Source: Episyrphus balteatus (lineage: Eukaryota; Arthropoda; Insecta; Diptera; Syrphidae). From it: a DNA stretch of 64,000 nt. The position numbers were made by a program, and so were the translations under genes. Location of the stretch: positions 82,212,867 through 82,276,866 of the forward strand of contig NC_079136.1 of assembly GCF_945859705.1 (NCBI RefSeq), written 5' to 3'. The first letter of the stretch is position 1; every line of letters starts with the position of its first letter. Below are positions 49,026-59,866 of this stretch, piece after piece. A model generated the notes under the pieces. It had not been told where the DNA came from. It saw only the letters and a list, made by a program, of their open reading frames with translations, and did no database searches.

Positions 49026-49949
49026 ATATCTACATTTTAAGTTTCTCAATCGAAAAAAATGTTACGTATACACCACAGTGACCCGAAGCTTTGCTTTGTT
49101 GTCACTTGGCCTTAAACGCAACATTTTTCAAAACAAAGCCAAAATGTACTGTATTTTTATTATTCATCATAAATAACAAAACGACGGTATTCAAAATCAG
49201 GAAAACCGAAAACCTCTTAATGCAACTAAAAATAGTTCAAATCACAATTCAGAGATGTACGATACTTTAAAAAAGCTTCAGATAACTATCAGAAAAAATT
49301 CTGGTTTCTTAAAAAAATTCTACATTTTCACCTCCACGTCCATGAAAAATGAAGGGCTCCAGAAGAATAACGCATTCAAATTGTATATAGAAGAATTAAA
49401 AATAAGAAAAAAAATATTTAAAGTGACTTGTCACGAGTGGGACAAAAAATAAGGTAGGATATGTTACAGAATGTTACTGAGTTTTCTTTTTTTATTGGAA
49501 TCCTTTGGTTTCCAAAACAAATCATTCGTAGCTTCTACTACAAATAGTTAACAAACATAAAAATAATTGTATTTGTTTGGACTTTTTATTTCTATAATTT
49601 TTGTGGGCTAAAAAACATATATTAATGAGAAAAAATGGAAAAAAGAACAATATATTACATAAATAGATTTATTGTGATAACTAAACATAAATCCATGAAA
49701 TTATTATCTTGCATACAACATCACCATATTCTTTCTGTATGATTACCATTTTTATGAAAACTTTCATTTCTATTGCTTGAGAAAAGAAAAACTATTTTTA
49801 TGAAAGCAATCAGTAGCTAACAACGACATTAATGTAGTTTATAACACAAATCTTATTCTTTTATCTCCTTTAAATCGTTTATATTTATTTAATAAATATA
49901 AAAAAAAACAACAAACCACTATAATTTCTATCTGTTCTTGTATTTTCAG
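49026..49949. other. Upstream region of GluCl
   Basis: AT-rich, with a CACCACAGTGACCC motif copy at 49061-49084. No ORF of note. If GluCl has an upstream 5'UTR exon, this is the end of its first intron. Confidence 0.45.
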
Positions 49950-49983
49950 CGTTAAAAACTTTTTCTACCCACAAAACAATAAA
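49950..49983 (+). promoter_or_regulatory. GluCl 5'UTR segment after a likely splice acceptor
   Basis: A pyrimidine-rich tract ending TGTTCTTGTATTTTCAG (AG at 49948-49949) precedes the start codon by 34 bases. It has the look of a good acceptor, which would make this the end of the 5'UTR in the first coding exon, with a non-coding exon further upstream. The donor was not found. It may be a chance match. Confidence 0.45.
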
Positions 49984-50045
49984 ATGGGCACTGGTCATTG
50001 CTTCTGGGCTGTATTTTACTTTGCCTGTCTTTGTAGTGCGTCCTT
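49984..50045 (+). CDS. GluClalpha: GluCl exon 1: signal peptide
   Basis: Encodes MGTGHCFWAVFYFACLCSAS and two bases of codon 21, ending at donor GTAAGT (50046). The hydrophobic run from residue 6 to 19 with small residues at 18-20 is a signal peptide that directs the receptor to the membrane. The start codon is preceded by AATAAA-type A-rich context, common for insect starts. Intron 1 is 1517 bp. Confidence 0.92.
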
Positions 50046-53000
50046 GTAAGTATCTCTCAATATTTTTATCTTTATTTTCAAGCAATTTAAAAAACTTTCA
50101 GTTCAAGTTTTGTTCTTCTGTTTTATAATTTCTTTTATTTTTCTTTTTGTGTAGCGAGATTTTTTTATTTGTAAATGTGTGTGATAAAAGTATATTCTTT
50201 TTTTTTTTTTGTTTAGCATTTATTTATTTTTCTTTTATTTTTTACGTAATACCTGCTGAAAGGTGCTCTAAATTGCAACCAAATACGCAGGCAACAAATC
50301 ACAATGTTTCATTTCAAATGTGCTAATAAATTATAAGAAAAAAAAATAAAGCTTTAGACTGTCGCAAGGACTTAAAAACGGCTCAAACGACAGCATCTTT
50401 TCACAGCGTTCACTTAAAATATGCACTGCAAAAAAAAAGCAAACATTTTGAAAAATCATATTTATAAATATTTTTGAAAAAAAAAAATTAACAAAAATAA
50501 AATAAAAGAAAATCAAATCATTCTCGGTACAATTGAATTTTTGTTGTTATATGCTCATTTTGTTTATCATTTTAAAATAAACAATGGCAATGCCTAGCTT
50601 CTAATCGATTGAATAACTATATTGTCGCGTAGGTGAATATCTTTAAAAAAAAGTTAAAACACCTACTCTTTTAGGGATCACATTGTAATCCTTTTGAGAT
50701 ATGGTTGTCAAACTGTGAAAAAACAAAACAAATCCCTTAAACTCAAAACTAGTAAAAAAAAAACTCATATTGAGTTTTTAACCGTCACGTACAGACACAT
50801 TTGTCCTTTTTGTTGTATTTTCCAGTTTATTTCATTTGAAGAAATTCTAAGTGACAGAATTTCTAAATGCTAACTTTCGTCTTTGACGAATACAAAAAAA
50901 AAAGATTTGTACAAAATCAAAGAAATGTCACGTACAGACAATCATTACATGAAAAAATACTGATATCTGAAATGATGATATATGAAATACATCCTTGTTC
51001 ATGTTTACATGTCATGTAAAGCCTGATACAATGCATTTTAATTACAAAAGATTAAAATTTTATTCAAACCTCACCTTGACCATCAACGCAGAACATTTCC
51101 AAAACTCATCTTAAAAGTTCAATAGCTTAAATCCATTGTGCAATAAAGAAAATTAAGGCAAAATTGATTTTCCTTTTCAATTTTGCACTAACTTATGGAC
51201 TTCACTTAAGCGGCAAATAATTTATTCATCGATTAAGCAAGGAAAACCACCAAACCATCATTTCAAAACACAACCACTAAAATATAATACACCCACACCC
51301 CACCCTCACTACTTCCTCCACCGCTACCACCACCACAACAACCACCACCATTACCACCAACGTTCCGTCTATCAAATCTCTTTATCACAACATCCACATC
51401 CACAAATGCTTCTCTTTCTTACTCTCTCTCTCTCTCTCTCACTCTCTCACTTGCTCAAAACCACAAAATCGAAATTAAATTTTCGACAAAAAACCAAACC
51501 ATCAAATTCAAAAAGATTTTCAATTCCATTAAATCACGTATTTCACGTTTCCACCATTTCAGAGCAAATAATGCAAAAATAAATTTCCGAGAAAAAGAGA
51601 AAAAAGTTTTGGATCAAATTTTAGGTGCTGGAAAATATGATGCCCGTATCCGACCATCCGGAATTAATGGAACAGGTAAAGATATTACATTCGTACTATA
51701 AATTCAAATTTAAAAAAATAAAAAAAAAAAAGAAAAAACAAATATTCCCTTTTATATTTCGTCGTCGTCGCAGTCGTTCTTCAATTTATTGCTCCTCGCC
51801 AAAAAAAAAAAAAAGATATTGGTGATGAGAGAAACGAAACGACATAATTTAAATTATCGAAATGAAACATTTACACATTAGTTTTAATTTTTTTTTTTTT
51901 TAATTTTACTTTTATTATAGAGAAATATTTTTTATGAGTTTAAAATTTAAATTTATAGCGAATTATTATAGATTTATGCATAAAGTTATTATTTTTATAA
52001 TTTAATATTTGAAATTAAGAATATATTTAATTAAAATATGGGTTAAATGGAAAATTTAAAATTCAAGTTTGGGAAAGGGAAAATATACAATATAGGCTGG
52101 ATTAGGAGAATTTCAAAATTATGTTTACAATTGAAGAAGTAATTATTATTTTAGAGTAAATACAGAAAAAAATATTTAAGGTTCAATGTGGGTATTTTAG
52201 TTATTATTTATTAATTTTTAAACAATGCTTTGCTCTTTACATAAAACTTGGATACTGTGATATATAACTTTTGTTTTTATTTTTTTATATGTATTTTACG
52301 GACCTGTCAATCAAGTCTACCTATCTTGCATTTGAACTCAAACATTTGTTTAAATTATGTACATTGTAAAAACTACAGGTTCACAAAACAAATTGAAGTT
52401 GAAACGTTTTTGTTTTACAGATGATACCTACTTTGATTAATATTGCTTTAAAGAAGGAAATTACTAAAAATCAATATATCGTCCACTTTAATTTTAAAAT
52501 CTTCATCTTTAACAATAAATTATTCTAAATAGTTACTAAATCATTGTGATTTTCAGTGATTTAACGTTGTCTTAATGTCGTTTTTTTTCCTTTAATGTAG
52601 ATGATGCTATTTTGGTGTCTTCGTAAGACTTCCGGGTTTAAAGCTGTTATTAAAAAAAATCTTCTGATCTTCTTACTCTTCAATTGAATCGGCCATTTCA
52701 AAAACCACTTTAGTCCAACAGTTTACTGCTGGGTTTCAATTTACTCTTAAAATTTACTTCGTTTAGAAGATATCATTATTAAAACAAAACGAAAATATTG
52801 TTTCTTTGCGTCAATGTTAGGTACAGCCAATATTTTTATCGGCAATTGTTCAGAACCTAGGTACTTATCTGCTTGTTCCAACAGTTTTTAAGATACATAT
52901 AGATACCAACAAAATCAAAAGTTTTCTTCAAACCTGACATTTTAGCGTTTTTGGTTACTCCCAAACGAAAAAATTTAAATTTTGTTAGTCCCAAAATTAT

Positions 53001-56000
53001 CGGAACTTCCCAAATTACCAAAATAAAAAAAAATATTTTTCTCAAAAAACGTTTTAACAATTTCGATAAAAAAAAAATACATATGTATGCACTGCGGCAT
53101 ATAAGATCCTACTTTTTAATAAAATAAAATATTTTTTGAACTTTTATTAATGGTAACTGCGATAGAAACGATTTTTGATCTCTGACTTTCTCGTAAACGA
53201 CTCAACTGATTTCAACTAAAATTATTGTAAAAAAAACATTAGCTATCTTAAAACTAAAATTACAAATAATAAGTTTAGGATTAAAAATAATATTTACATT
53301 TATTTCAAAATTAAATTTTTTTGGAAACGGACCAATGAATTTTCTATAACTTTTTTTTTATCTGTCAACTTTCATATCAAATTTGTTTATATAAAAAAAC
53401 TTTTTTGTTTTTGAAACGGCTGCAAAAATTTGTAAGAGTTATTTTCCAAAAAAATATTTTTCATTTTAGAAGTAAAATTGAATTTTTGTTTTGGAGGTTT
53501 AATCCATTTAAAAAGATGTTTTTGTGATTTCAATATCAAATTGTATTTTATTTTCTTAGTTTTTATTGAAAGTTAAACTTAAAATATTTGAAACGTGCAA
53601 CCCAGTCGCGTTTTTTTTTTTTTTTTTTTAATCAGCACTTTTTGAAAAACAGACCAAATACTTTCAACCGAAAATTTGTATTGCTGATTTTACGGATTTT
53701 GTACATCTTTTAAATGAAAGCTTAACTTATGGCTAAAAAAAAGTTAAATCAGCACATTTCACTTTTATTTGAGTCTGAAAACAGTTCGACTGCCCTATAT
53801 GAAATAAACATTTTACCTACATACAGTATAGGTACAGTTATTAGTTGACGTTTGCATCATTATTCAATCATTAAAAATAGCTGAAAACAATCTATACAAA
53901 TTAAATAGATTCATGATTTTTTTCTGTTTCTATTCAGAAGGTAGAATCTTGTAACAATTTTTCTTTTTAAACGGTCACTGTGGTGTATGTGTAACATTTT
54001 TTAAAACTTTTGTTTGCTTTTTAGAAAAACGTTCTTGTTGATAAACAATTAATTAAACAAATTAATTTTCGCTATACATTAAAATTACTTTTTTCTCTTT
54101 TTAAATCTTGAATATGAAGTCCTATTTTAAGGCTAGATCACAGTGATACTTAAAGTAAAGCATCCGAATAGTTATCCAAGAAAGGCATGATCAATCCAAA
54201 GTCGCTGCCAGTTTTTTTTAATTAAATTCTTACTTTTTTCAAAGCTGAATAATTTTTATTTAACTATGCTTTTCGTTAAAACAAAACAGTAGAAATGAAT
54301 ATCGTGCTACTTTGTTTTTAAAATTATTATCTTGGACGCAAATTCATCCCGAAAAATAGTCTCTCAGTTTAGAGAGAAATAATTTGTTAGTTAGGATGTG
54401 ATTGTTTTATTAATGTTTTTTTTTCCAAAATTTTGAATTTGAAAGTCATTGTTTTCGAAAATAAATAATAAAAGTACTTGAAAAGATATAAAGATATCCA
54501 TATGAAAATTTGTAATACAGTTAAAATGGTGCAATAACGAAGAAATGGTGCTGCACTTACCTTGACATTTAAAATTATCTATTTGTATTAACTGGGTACT
54601 TTTGTGAGTTTTTCAAGGAAGGAATCACAGAAATAAGTTATTAAGTGCCAATGAAAAAATAAAGTTTTTGAGTAGAAAATTAAAAACTGCGTGAAAACGT
54701 TGCAATCAATGTAACCATTTAAAAGATTAAGTGAAAAACCTTCGATACATCGAAATTTTGCTTTGTTTCGAAAAATCAAAATAAAATCCTTTAACCAGGG
54801 ACATTTTTTACCACGTTAGCCCCCAATCAATAGCCAATAATTATAATGCAGATAGTAAGTTTATATTCCAATTTTGAAGCTCAACGAAGCGAATTCATCA
54901 GAGGTTAATTTTTTTCTTTGATGAAAAGTACATAATACATTTTGTTTCTATTCGATGTGTTTCCAAGTTTAAAGGTATTAAGAGCAAAGCATTTTGTAAA
55001 TTTTTTGTGTACAGATTCTTATCAAATTACCTTAGGTATAGTTTCAATTTTTTAAAAATCAAACATTGAAACCTAAGGCAATTTACATAATGTTTATTTG
55101 TAAATAAAATGATGTAAGATAAATTCTATACATTAAAAATCACAATAAAAATATTTTTCTTAATATCAATATAAATAAAATGAAAAGCAAAAAAACAAAA
55201 ATATAACCAATCAATTTTGTTTGTTGAAAAAAAACAAAAAACTTTTTCATATTGTTGTTCCACATTAAAATTTTGTATATTCTAATAACAAAACCAAAAA
55301 AACATCTACCAACAAACAGATGGCCCTGCAATAGTCAGAATCAATCTTTTCGTTCGAAGTATAATGACGATTAGTGACATTAAAATGGTAAGTCCACGGA
55401 ATTATTGAATTGCGCCTTTAAATTCAAAGCAATCCTCTCAAATTAAAAAACCCAAACCAAAGTTAACTGCTAAAAAAATAATCGTTAATTAAAAAAAAAA
55501 AAAAAACCAATACAATTTAGTGCCTCTATTATTTTCCATAAATTAAATTTTAAATTAAAAACTAATTATATGCAAAAAAATAATTATACTTTGCAAGAAA
55601 CATAAATATAACTTTGTTTTTTTTTTTTTTATTATTAACTACTATATAGTCTAGAATGCAATTGAAACAAAAAAAATACTATTTAACCATTGATTGAATA
55701 AAATGCAACCAAAATTTAACCCTGAATATAACTATTTTAATAGCTGTCATTGCATCAATACATTCCAAAACCAACAAAAAAAAAATAGAAATTAAAGCAA
55801 ATTATATAATAAATCAAACAAATTAGAATAAAAAACAATATTTACAAAAATAAAAAGTTCCAATAAATTCCTGAATTTTTTATTTTTTTCAATTTTCCTA
55901 GAATTAAAACAGCAAAAAAAATTATGGAAAGTATAAAATTGGCAATAATAAAAAAAAAAATGAGAATGAAAATCAAACATCCAAAATTTGGCTTTTCAAT

Positions 56001-59000
56001 TTTATTTGTTAGAAACCTAAATATAATTATTATTTTTGTTTTTTTTTTCAAAAGAAAACATTCTTCTCATAAGCAAATCATTGCAACTTAAATTTAATTG
56101 TTATGGTTGCGAAGCAAAAATTCCATTATTTTAAAAATACTGTTAAAATAAAATTAGTTTTTGATTATAGTAAAAAAAAAAACATATTTAAGAGTTTTTT
56201 TTGTTTGTTTTTAATTCCGCCAGTGATGTTTTTTTAGTTTTACGTTTTTTTTTTCTTATTTTTGTTTTTTATTTAAATATTATGTAGCTATATATATATT
56301 AGTTTAAGTTTGCTTTTTAATAATTATATGAAATTTTGAAGTTACATTTAAAAACTTGTTTCTTTAAAGTTTGGTTTTGTTATATTTATTTTTTTTTTTA
56401 TTTGAAAAAATGATTTTTTTAAGAATTTATGCAAAAAAAAATATATAGTTTAAGCCGAAAAGCATACACCTTTGTGACGTAAATTTTGGCTGTATAAAAT
56501 TTGCACTTAAATGCACAATATTACTATGGATATATTTTTAATTGGCTGTTAATATATTGATATTTGTATCTTTAGCAAAGGTATATGTTTAGAATTATAC
56601 AGAAAATAAATGAATTTATAGAAAATCACAATTTATAATTTATCAACGCATAAATTAAGTGTGTATTTTTTGCGTTGATTAAAAAAAAAATTAATCAACA
56701 GCGGTTTTATTTTTGAGTTGTTCTAAGTCTTTAAATACATCATTCCACACTCTTGATCTATATTTCCAAAATGTGGTTGGATGCAAACAAAGTTTACTAT
56801 TCATAAAAAAAGAGAACTCGATATAATAATCAGAGCTTGCAAAACGATGATAAAAAAGCACAAAACCACCAAAGAAATTTGCTTCAAGCATAGAAATTAA
56901 GCGTTTTGAAAAATTGACAAGAAAACATTTTTCAGGACCAAAATTCCATAAGCTACGTCCAATTTTACCAATGTAGAAAACCTTACTTTTCTCAAATACG
57001 GCTTCGATGATGAACGACCATTGATTTTTTTTTCTCAAAAAGACTGTCGTATTTTAAAATAAAAAAAAATATTTGTTGAATCTTTTCAAACTGTAAACCC
57101 TTTTGTTTATGTCTGATTTTCTTGTAAAATCATGAACCGATTTCAGCCAAATTATTCTTATAGAACCGTTTTAGTAAACGTAAAAAAAAAACACATTTTA
57201 TGATTAAATAAAACCAATAATTTTTTTTCAATTCTATTTTGTCTTCGAATTTCTTTTATTGAGTGATTCAAAGTCGTTTTTATAATCTTCGTCGCTCAAT
57301 AGAATAGTACCCACTTTGAAAACGTTCGTTCTTGTTGTTTATCATGAATTCGTATGGCCAAAATGAATTAATTTTTTTTTTGTCCGTGGGTAGGTGTTGA
57401 AATCTCCAAAAGATTCTATGCTCATAGATTAGATATGTGGGACTCTTACCGCACTAAAACCACCTCCTGCTACCGATTGCAACTAAGTTCAGATGGAACT
57501 TATGTATCTAGCAATTCATCTTTCTCGAAGTTAAGTTACGTGTTGTAGGTAACTTTCTGGTGAAAGTTAAAACTGATGATATTTAAAAATAGCTAAATAA
57601 CATTTTTTTTTTTTAATTCAATCATTAAAGTAATTTAAATTTAACATTTAAATTTATATTAATCAATGCCGATATTTTGAAATAAAGGAATTAAATTGAA
57701 AAATTTCACTGTACCAAATCGGAAGGTTTAGTCCTTCGCAAACGTCGTACTAAGTTTGTCTCGTCGAGAATTTCTAGTATTGTTCTATTAGTATGTTCGA
57801 CTAACCGAAATGAATAAATAATTAATATATTTTACATACACTTATTGTCTCGCTAATTATATATTAATAGTTTAATTTAAAAAAAAAAAATCTTTTTGAA
57901 ATTTAATTTTTCCTTTTACTTACATTTACTGAGTGATTATAGAAGTTGTTCAGTAGTACTGAATCAGTACCCAAACTGAAAACCTTCGTTCTTGTTGATT
58001 CTCATGAATACGTGTGACTTAATAATTTTACATATGCCTATTGTCTCGCTACTAACATAGGTACATATTAATCATTTTATTTTTATTTATTTTTTTACTA
58101 CGAAGTTTCGGCCAAAAGAGTTAGAATTTTTTTTATTAAATGTCGTCTAGGAATTTAGACTTCTGCGATCACTATAAAACTTATCGATATTCAAAAAATT
58201 TAAGGCAATCCTTTTGTCTTCATAAACATTTGATTAATCATTTTTTAGTTTTTTTGTATTTACTGTTTTAACGAAGTTTGGGCTAAAAGAGTCAGAAATG
58301 CTCCAAAACATGTCTTCTAAAACCTAAGACTTCTGTCATCGCCGCCGTACAACATAAACAATTTTCAAAAAAATAACGGAAGTCACTTTATCTAAACACT
58401 TGATACGCCATTTTTTAGTTTTCGTTTTATTTGCCGTTAAAACGAAGTTTCGATCAAAAGAATCAGAAATGTTCAAAACAAAAATGTCGTCTTAAATTTC
58501 AGACTTTTGACACCACCAACTTAACCGGTTTTCAAAAACATAACAGCAATCGCCTTTTCTGAGTAAATACTCGATTTTTTTTATTTACTGCTATAGCAAA
58601 GTATCGATAAAGGGGTCGGGAACTCTCAAAAAAAAAGTTTAAAGGCGGTGGCGGCAGCAGTCCAAGGTCTAAAACGACATCAATGAAATTGTATGCAATG
58701 TTCAGGATCATTAGAAAATATTTTTAATAAATATTATAAAGAGTTTCAAAATAGAACTCTGTAATGGGGTACATCTGAACTTTTGTACAGCTGTTTTTTT
58801 CGACTATTAGAAAAACTTATGGTTAGTCGGAACAAAATTAATTTTTTAAAGCATTATACAATTTCCCACTTTCCCATATCATATAACACTAAAATTTCAT
58901 CATGAAGACTTAGAACACTCTAACTCAATGATAAAACTTATCTTCCAATGTTATATCAAAAAATATGCAACTTCAAAATAATTAGCAGTTTTGTTTTATT

Positions 59001-59866
59001 TTTTATTTTTATTTTTATTTTGGTTTTGTTATTTAAAGCTCTGCATTGTGTTACTTTAATAAAACTTCTACGTATAAGCATGAGAGTTTAAATAACAGCA
59101 GCATATTTTTATAACACATCTTCAACCAACAACAACAATAAACCTCTCAGCCCATTTAAGTAAAATAAAAAAAAAAAATTAGAATGAGCCCCGTCAAAAG
59201 CTTTTTCTAACCACACCAATGCATATATTCAAATCCAAATTATTAATTCATTCTTCGTTTTCATTTTTTCTTTTTTTTTTTTTTTTGTATTAAACTTTAT
59301 TCAATTAATTTATTTTTTACTTATTTAAATTTTACAATAAAACACTTTTGTTATTTTTCAACTATAGGATTTTATACTACATAATATTTATATATTTTTT
59401 TTTTTATTTTTCTATGTAATTTTTGTAAAATATGTATATTCGAAATAATAGAACTTAAGGGTAAGAAATTGATTTTTTTTTTTTCACTATTAGGGTAGAC
59501 ATTTTTTATCACTTTAGAATTTAAACAAATGTATTTCATATAATCAATTTTTGCTGCAAGGAGGGATTCTTTTTGTATAGAAAATAATGTTTTATAATTC
59601 ATCTCAGCTATATATAGACAAAAATCTACAAAAGCCACAAAAATAAATATATATATAAAAAAAAAAAAAACATCTAATAACTTCTATTCAACAACAAAAC
59701 TACAGAAAATTATCAAACAAACAAAAAATTAATTTAAATCAAAATTCTAGATTTTTCTTTATTTGAATTTCTCTGTTACACTTTTTCTACGAATACAGAT
59801 GGCCCTGCTGTCGTCCGCGTCAACATTTTCGTTCGAAGTATATCAAAAATCGATGATGTTACAATG
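49984..59866 (+). CDS. GluClalpha: Glutamate-gated chloride channel alpha, 5' part (spliced, partial)
   Basis: This is the beginning of the inhibitory glutamate receptor of invertebrates, a Cys-loop pentameric chloride channel of neurons and muscle and the main target of avermectins. Coding exons visible are 49984-50045, 51563-51675 and one of two alternative third exons (55320-55387 or 59799-59866). Together they encode residues 1-81: signal peptide, then the start of the extracellular ligand-binding domain (NFREKEKKVLDQILGAGKYD), a sequon N56-G-T, and the exon-3 segment. The sequence is nearly the same as Drosophila GluClalpha as I recall it. Splice phases agree at every junction (2, 1, 0). 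The next exon, expected to start with EYSVQLTF, the Cys-loop and the four membrane helices are outside the window. All visible parts look intact. Confidence 0.95.
51270..51450 (+). repeat. CCA-rich and (TC)n tracts before GluCl exon 2
   Basis: A CACC/CCA-rich stretch (51285-51360) is followed by a (CT)n microsatellite (about 51421-51450), about 110-290 bases before the exon 2 acceptor. In RNA this would be a long CU-rich, C-rich tract, a possible binding region for splicing factors such as PTB/hnRNP proteins, or merely simple sequence. Confidence 0.7.
51563..51675 (+). CDS. GluClalpha: GluCl exon 2: start of ligand-binding domain
   Basis: 113 bases from acceptor CCACCATTTCAG to donor GTAAAG. 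The exon completes Leu21 and codes residues 22-58 (ANNAKINFREKEKKVLDQIL, then GAGKYDARIRPSGINGT), leaving one base of Asp59. This is the highly conserved N-terminal helix region of insect GluCl. The open frame continuing past the donor is intron read-through and should be ignored. Confidence 0.95.
51676..55319. other. GluCl intron between exon 2 and exon 3a
   Basis: 3644 bp of AT-rich intron. It holds an inverse copy of the CACCACAGTGACC motif (53973-53995), decayed repeat DNA around 53100-53650 and the hairpin at 55024-55084. No nested gene seen. Confidence 0.8.
55024..55084 (+). promoter_or_regulatory. Strong hairpin upstream of GluCl exon 3a
   Basis: Left arm AAATTACCTTAGGT then TTTCAAT (55024-55048, with a few bulged bases) pairs with right arm ATTGAAACCTAAGGCAATTT (55065-55084). 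About 19-20 pairs with one mismatch and a 4-5 base bulge close a loop of about 16. It ends about 235 bases before exon 3a. The position suggests a role in exon choice; that is inference. Confidence 0.45.
55320..55387 (+). CDS. GluClalpha: GluCl exon 3a (alternative)
   Basis: 68 bases between acceptor CCAACAAACAG and donor GTAAGT. The exon completes Asp59 and encodes 22 residues: GPAIVRINLFVRSI followed by MTISDIKM. This forms the first beta-strand region of the extracellular domain. It has the same length, phase and flanking splice strength as exon 3b, and the two are 14/22 identical. Only one of the two can be used in a productive mRNA, because 68 is not a multiple of three. The order 3a then 3b and the mutual exclusion agree with what is known of insect GluCl genes. 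Confidence 0.95.
56691..57038 (-). CDS. Unrecognised 115-codon ORF in GluCl intron
   Basis: This minus-strand open frame lies between exons 3a and 3b. The composition is less biased than that of chance AT-rich frames, with W, C, H and P residues spread through it. Segments include FYIGKIGRSLWNFGPEKC and a C-terminal TTFWKYRSRVWNDVFKDLEQ, which loosely recalls a MADF-type DNA-binding domain. I do not recognise it firmly. No promoter, splice partner or poly(A) signal was identified. It could be a fragment of a transposon-encoded or retroposed gene, or chance. Confidence 0.25.
   Translation of the reverse strand: MRKKNQWSFIIEAVFEKSKVFYIGKIGRSLWNFGPEKCFLVNFSKRLISMLEANFFGGFVLFYHRFASSDYYIEFSFFMNSKLCLHPTTFWKYRSRVWNDVFKDLEQLKNKTAVD
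57250..58080. repeat. Duplicated blocks in the intron between exons 3a and 3b
   Basis: Block 57255-57370 (TTTATTGAGTGATT, AATAGTACCCACTTTGAAAA, CGTTCGTTCTTGTTG) recurs in diverged form at 57915-58020. Block 57810-57870 (TTTACATACACTTATTGTCT, CGCTA) recurs at 58025-58075. The spacing differs, so the duplication is old and partly deleted. Confidence 0.55.
58096..58625. repeat. ~171-bp tandem repeat, 3.5 diverged units
   Basis: The word ACGAAGTTTSGRYCAAAAGA starts units at about 58101, 58272 and 58443, with a partial fourth (GCAAAGTATCGATAAAGG) at about 58597. Each unit continues with GTCTTCT/GTCGTCT, AGACTTYTG, an AACAATTTTCAAAAA-like stretch and a CATTTTTTAGTTTT block. Spacings are 171, 171 and about 154. 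The array lies in the intron between the alternative GluCl exons. Confidence 0.75.
59799..59866 (+). CDS. GluClalpha: GluCl exon 3b (alternative)
   Basis: 68 bases between acceptor ACGAATACAG and donor GTAAGT, 4411 bp after exon 3a. The exon encodes GPAVVRVNIFVRSI followed by SKIDDVTM. Against 3a the first 14 residues differ by three conservative changes, while the last eight differ at five positions, putting most variation in the second half. The donor and the eight bases after it (GTAAGTCC) are identical to those of exon 3a, pointing to an old exon duplication. The next exon is beyond the window. Confidence 0.95.

Noticed and set aside
51625..51825. Open frame with lysine-rich tail at GluCl exon 2
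   Set aside because: It is in another frame from the conserved GluCl coding sequence and runs into the intron.
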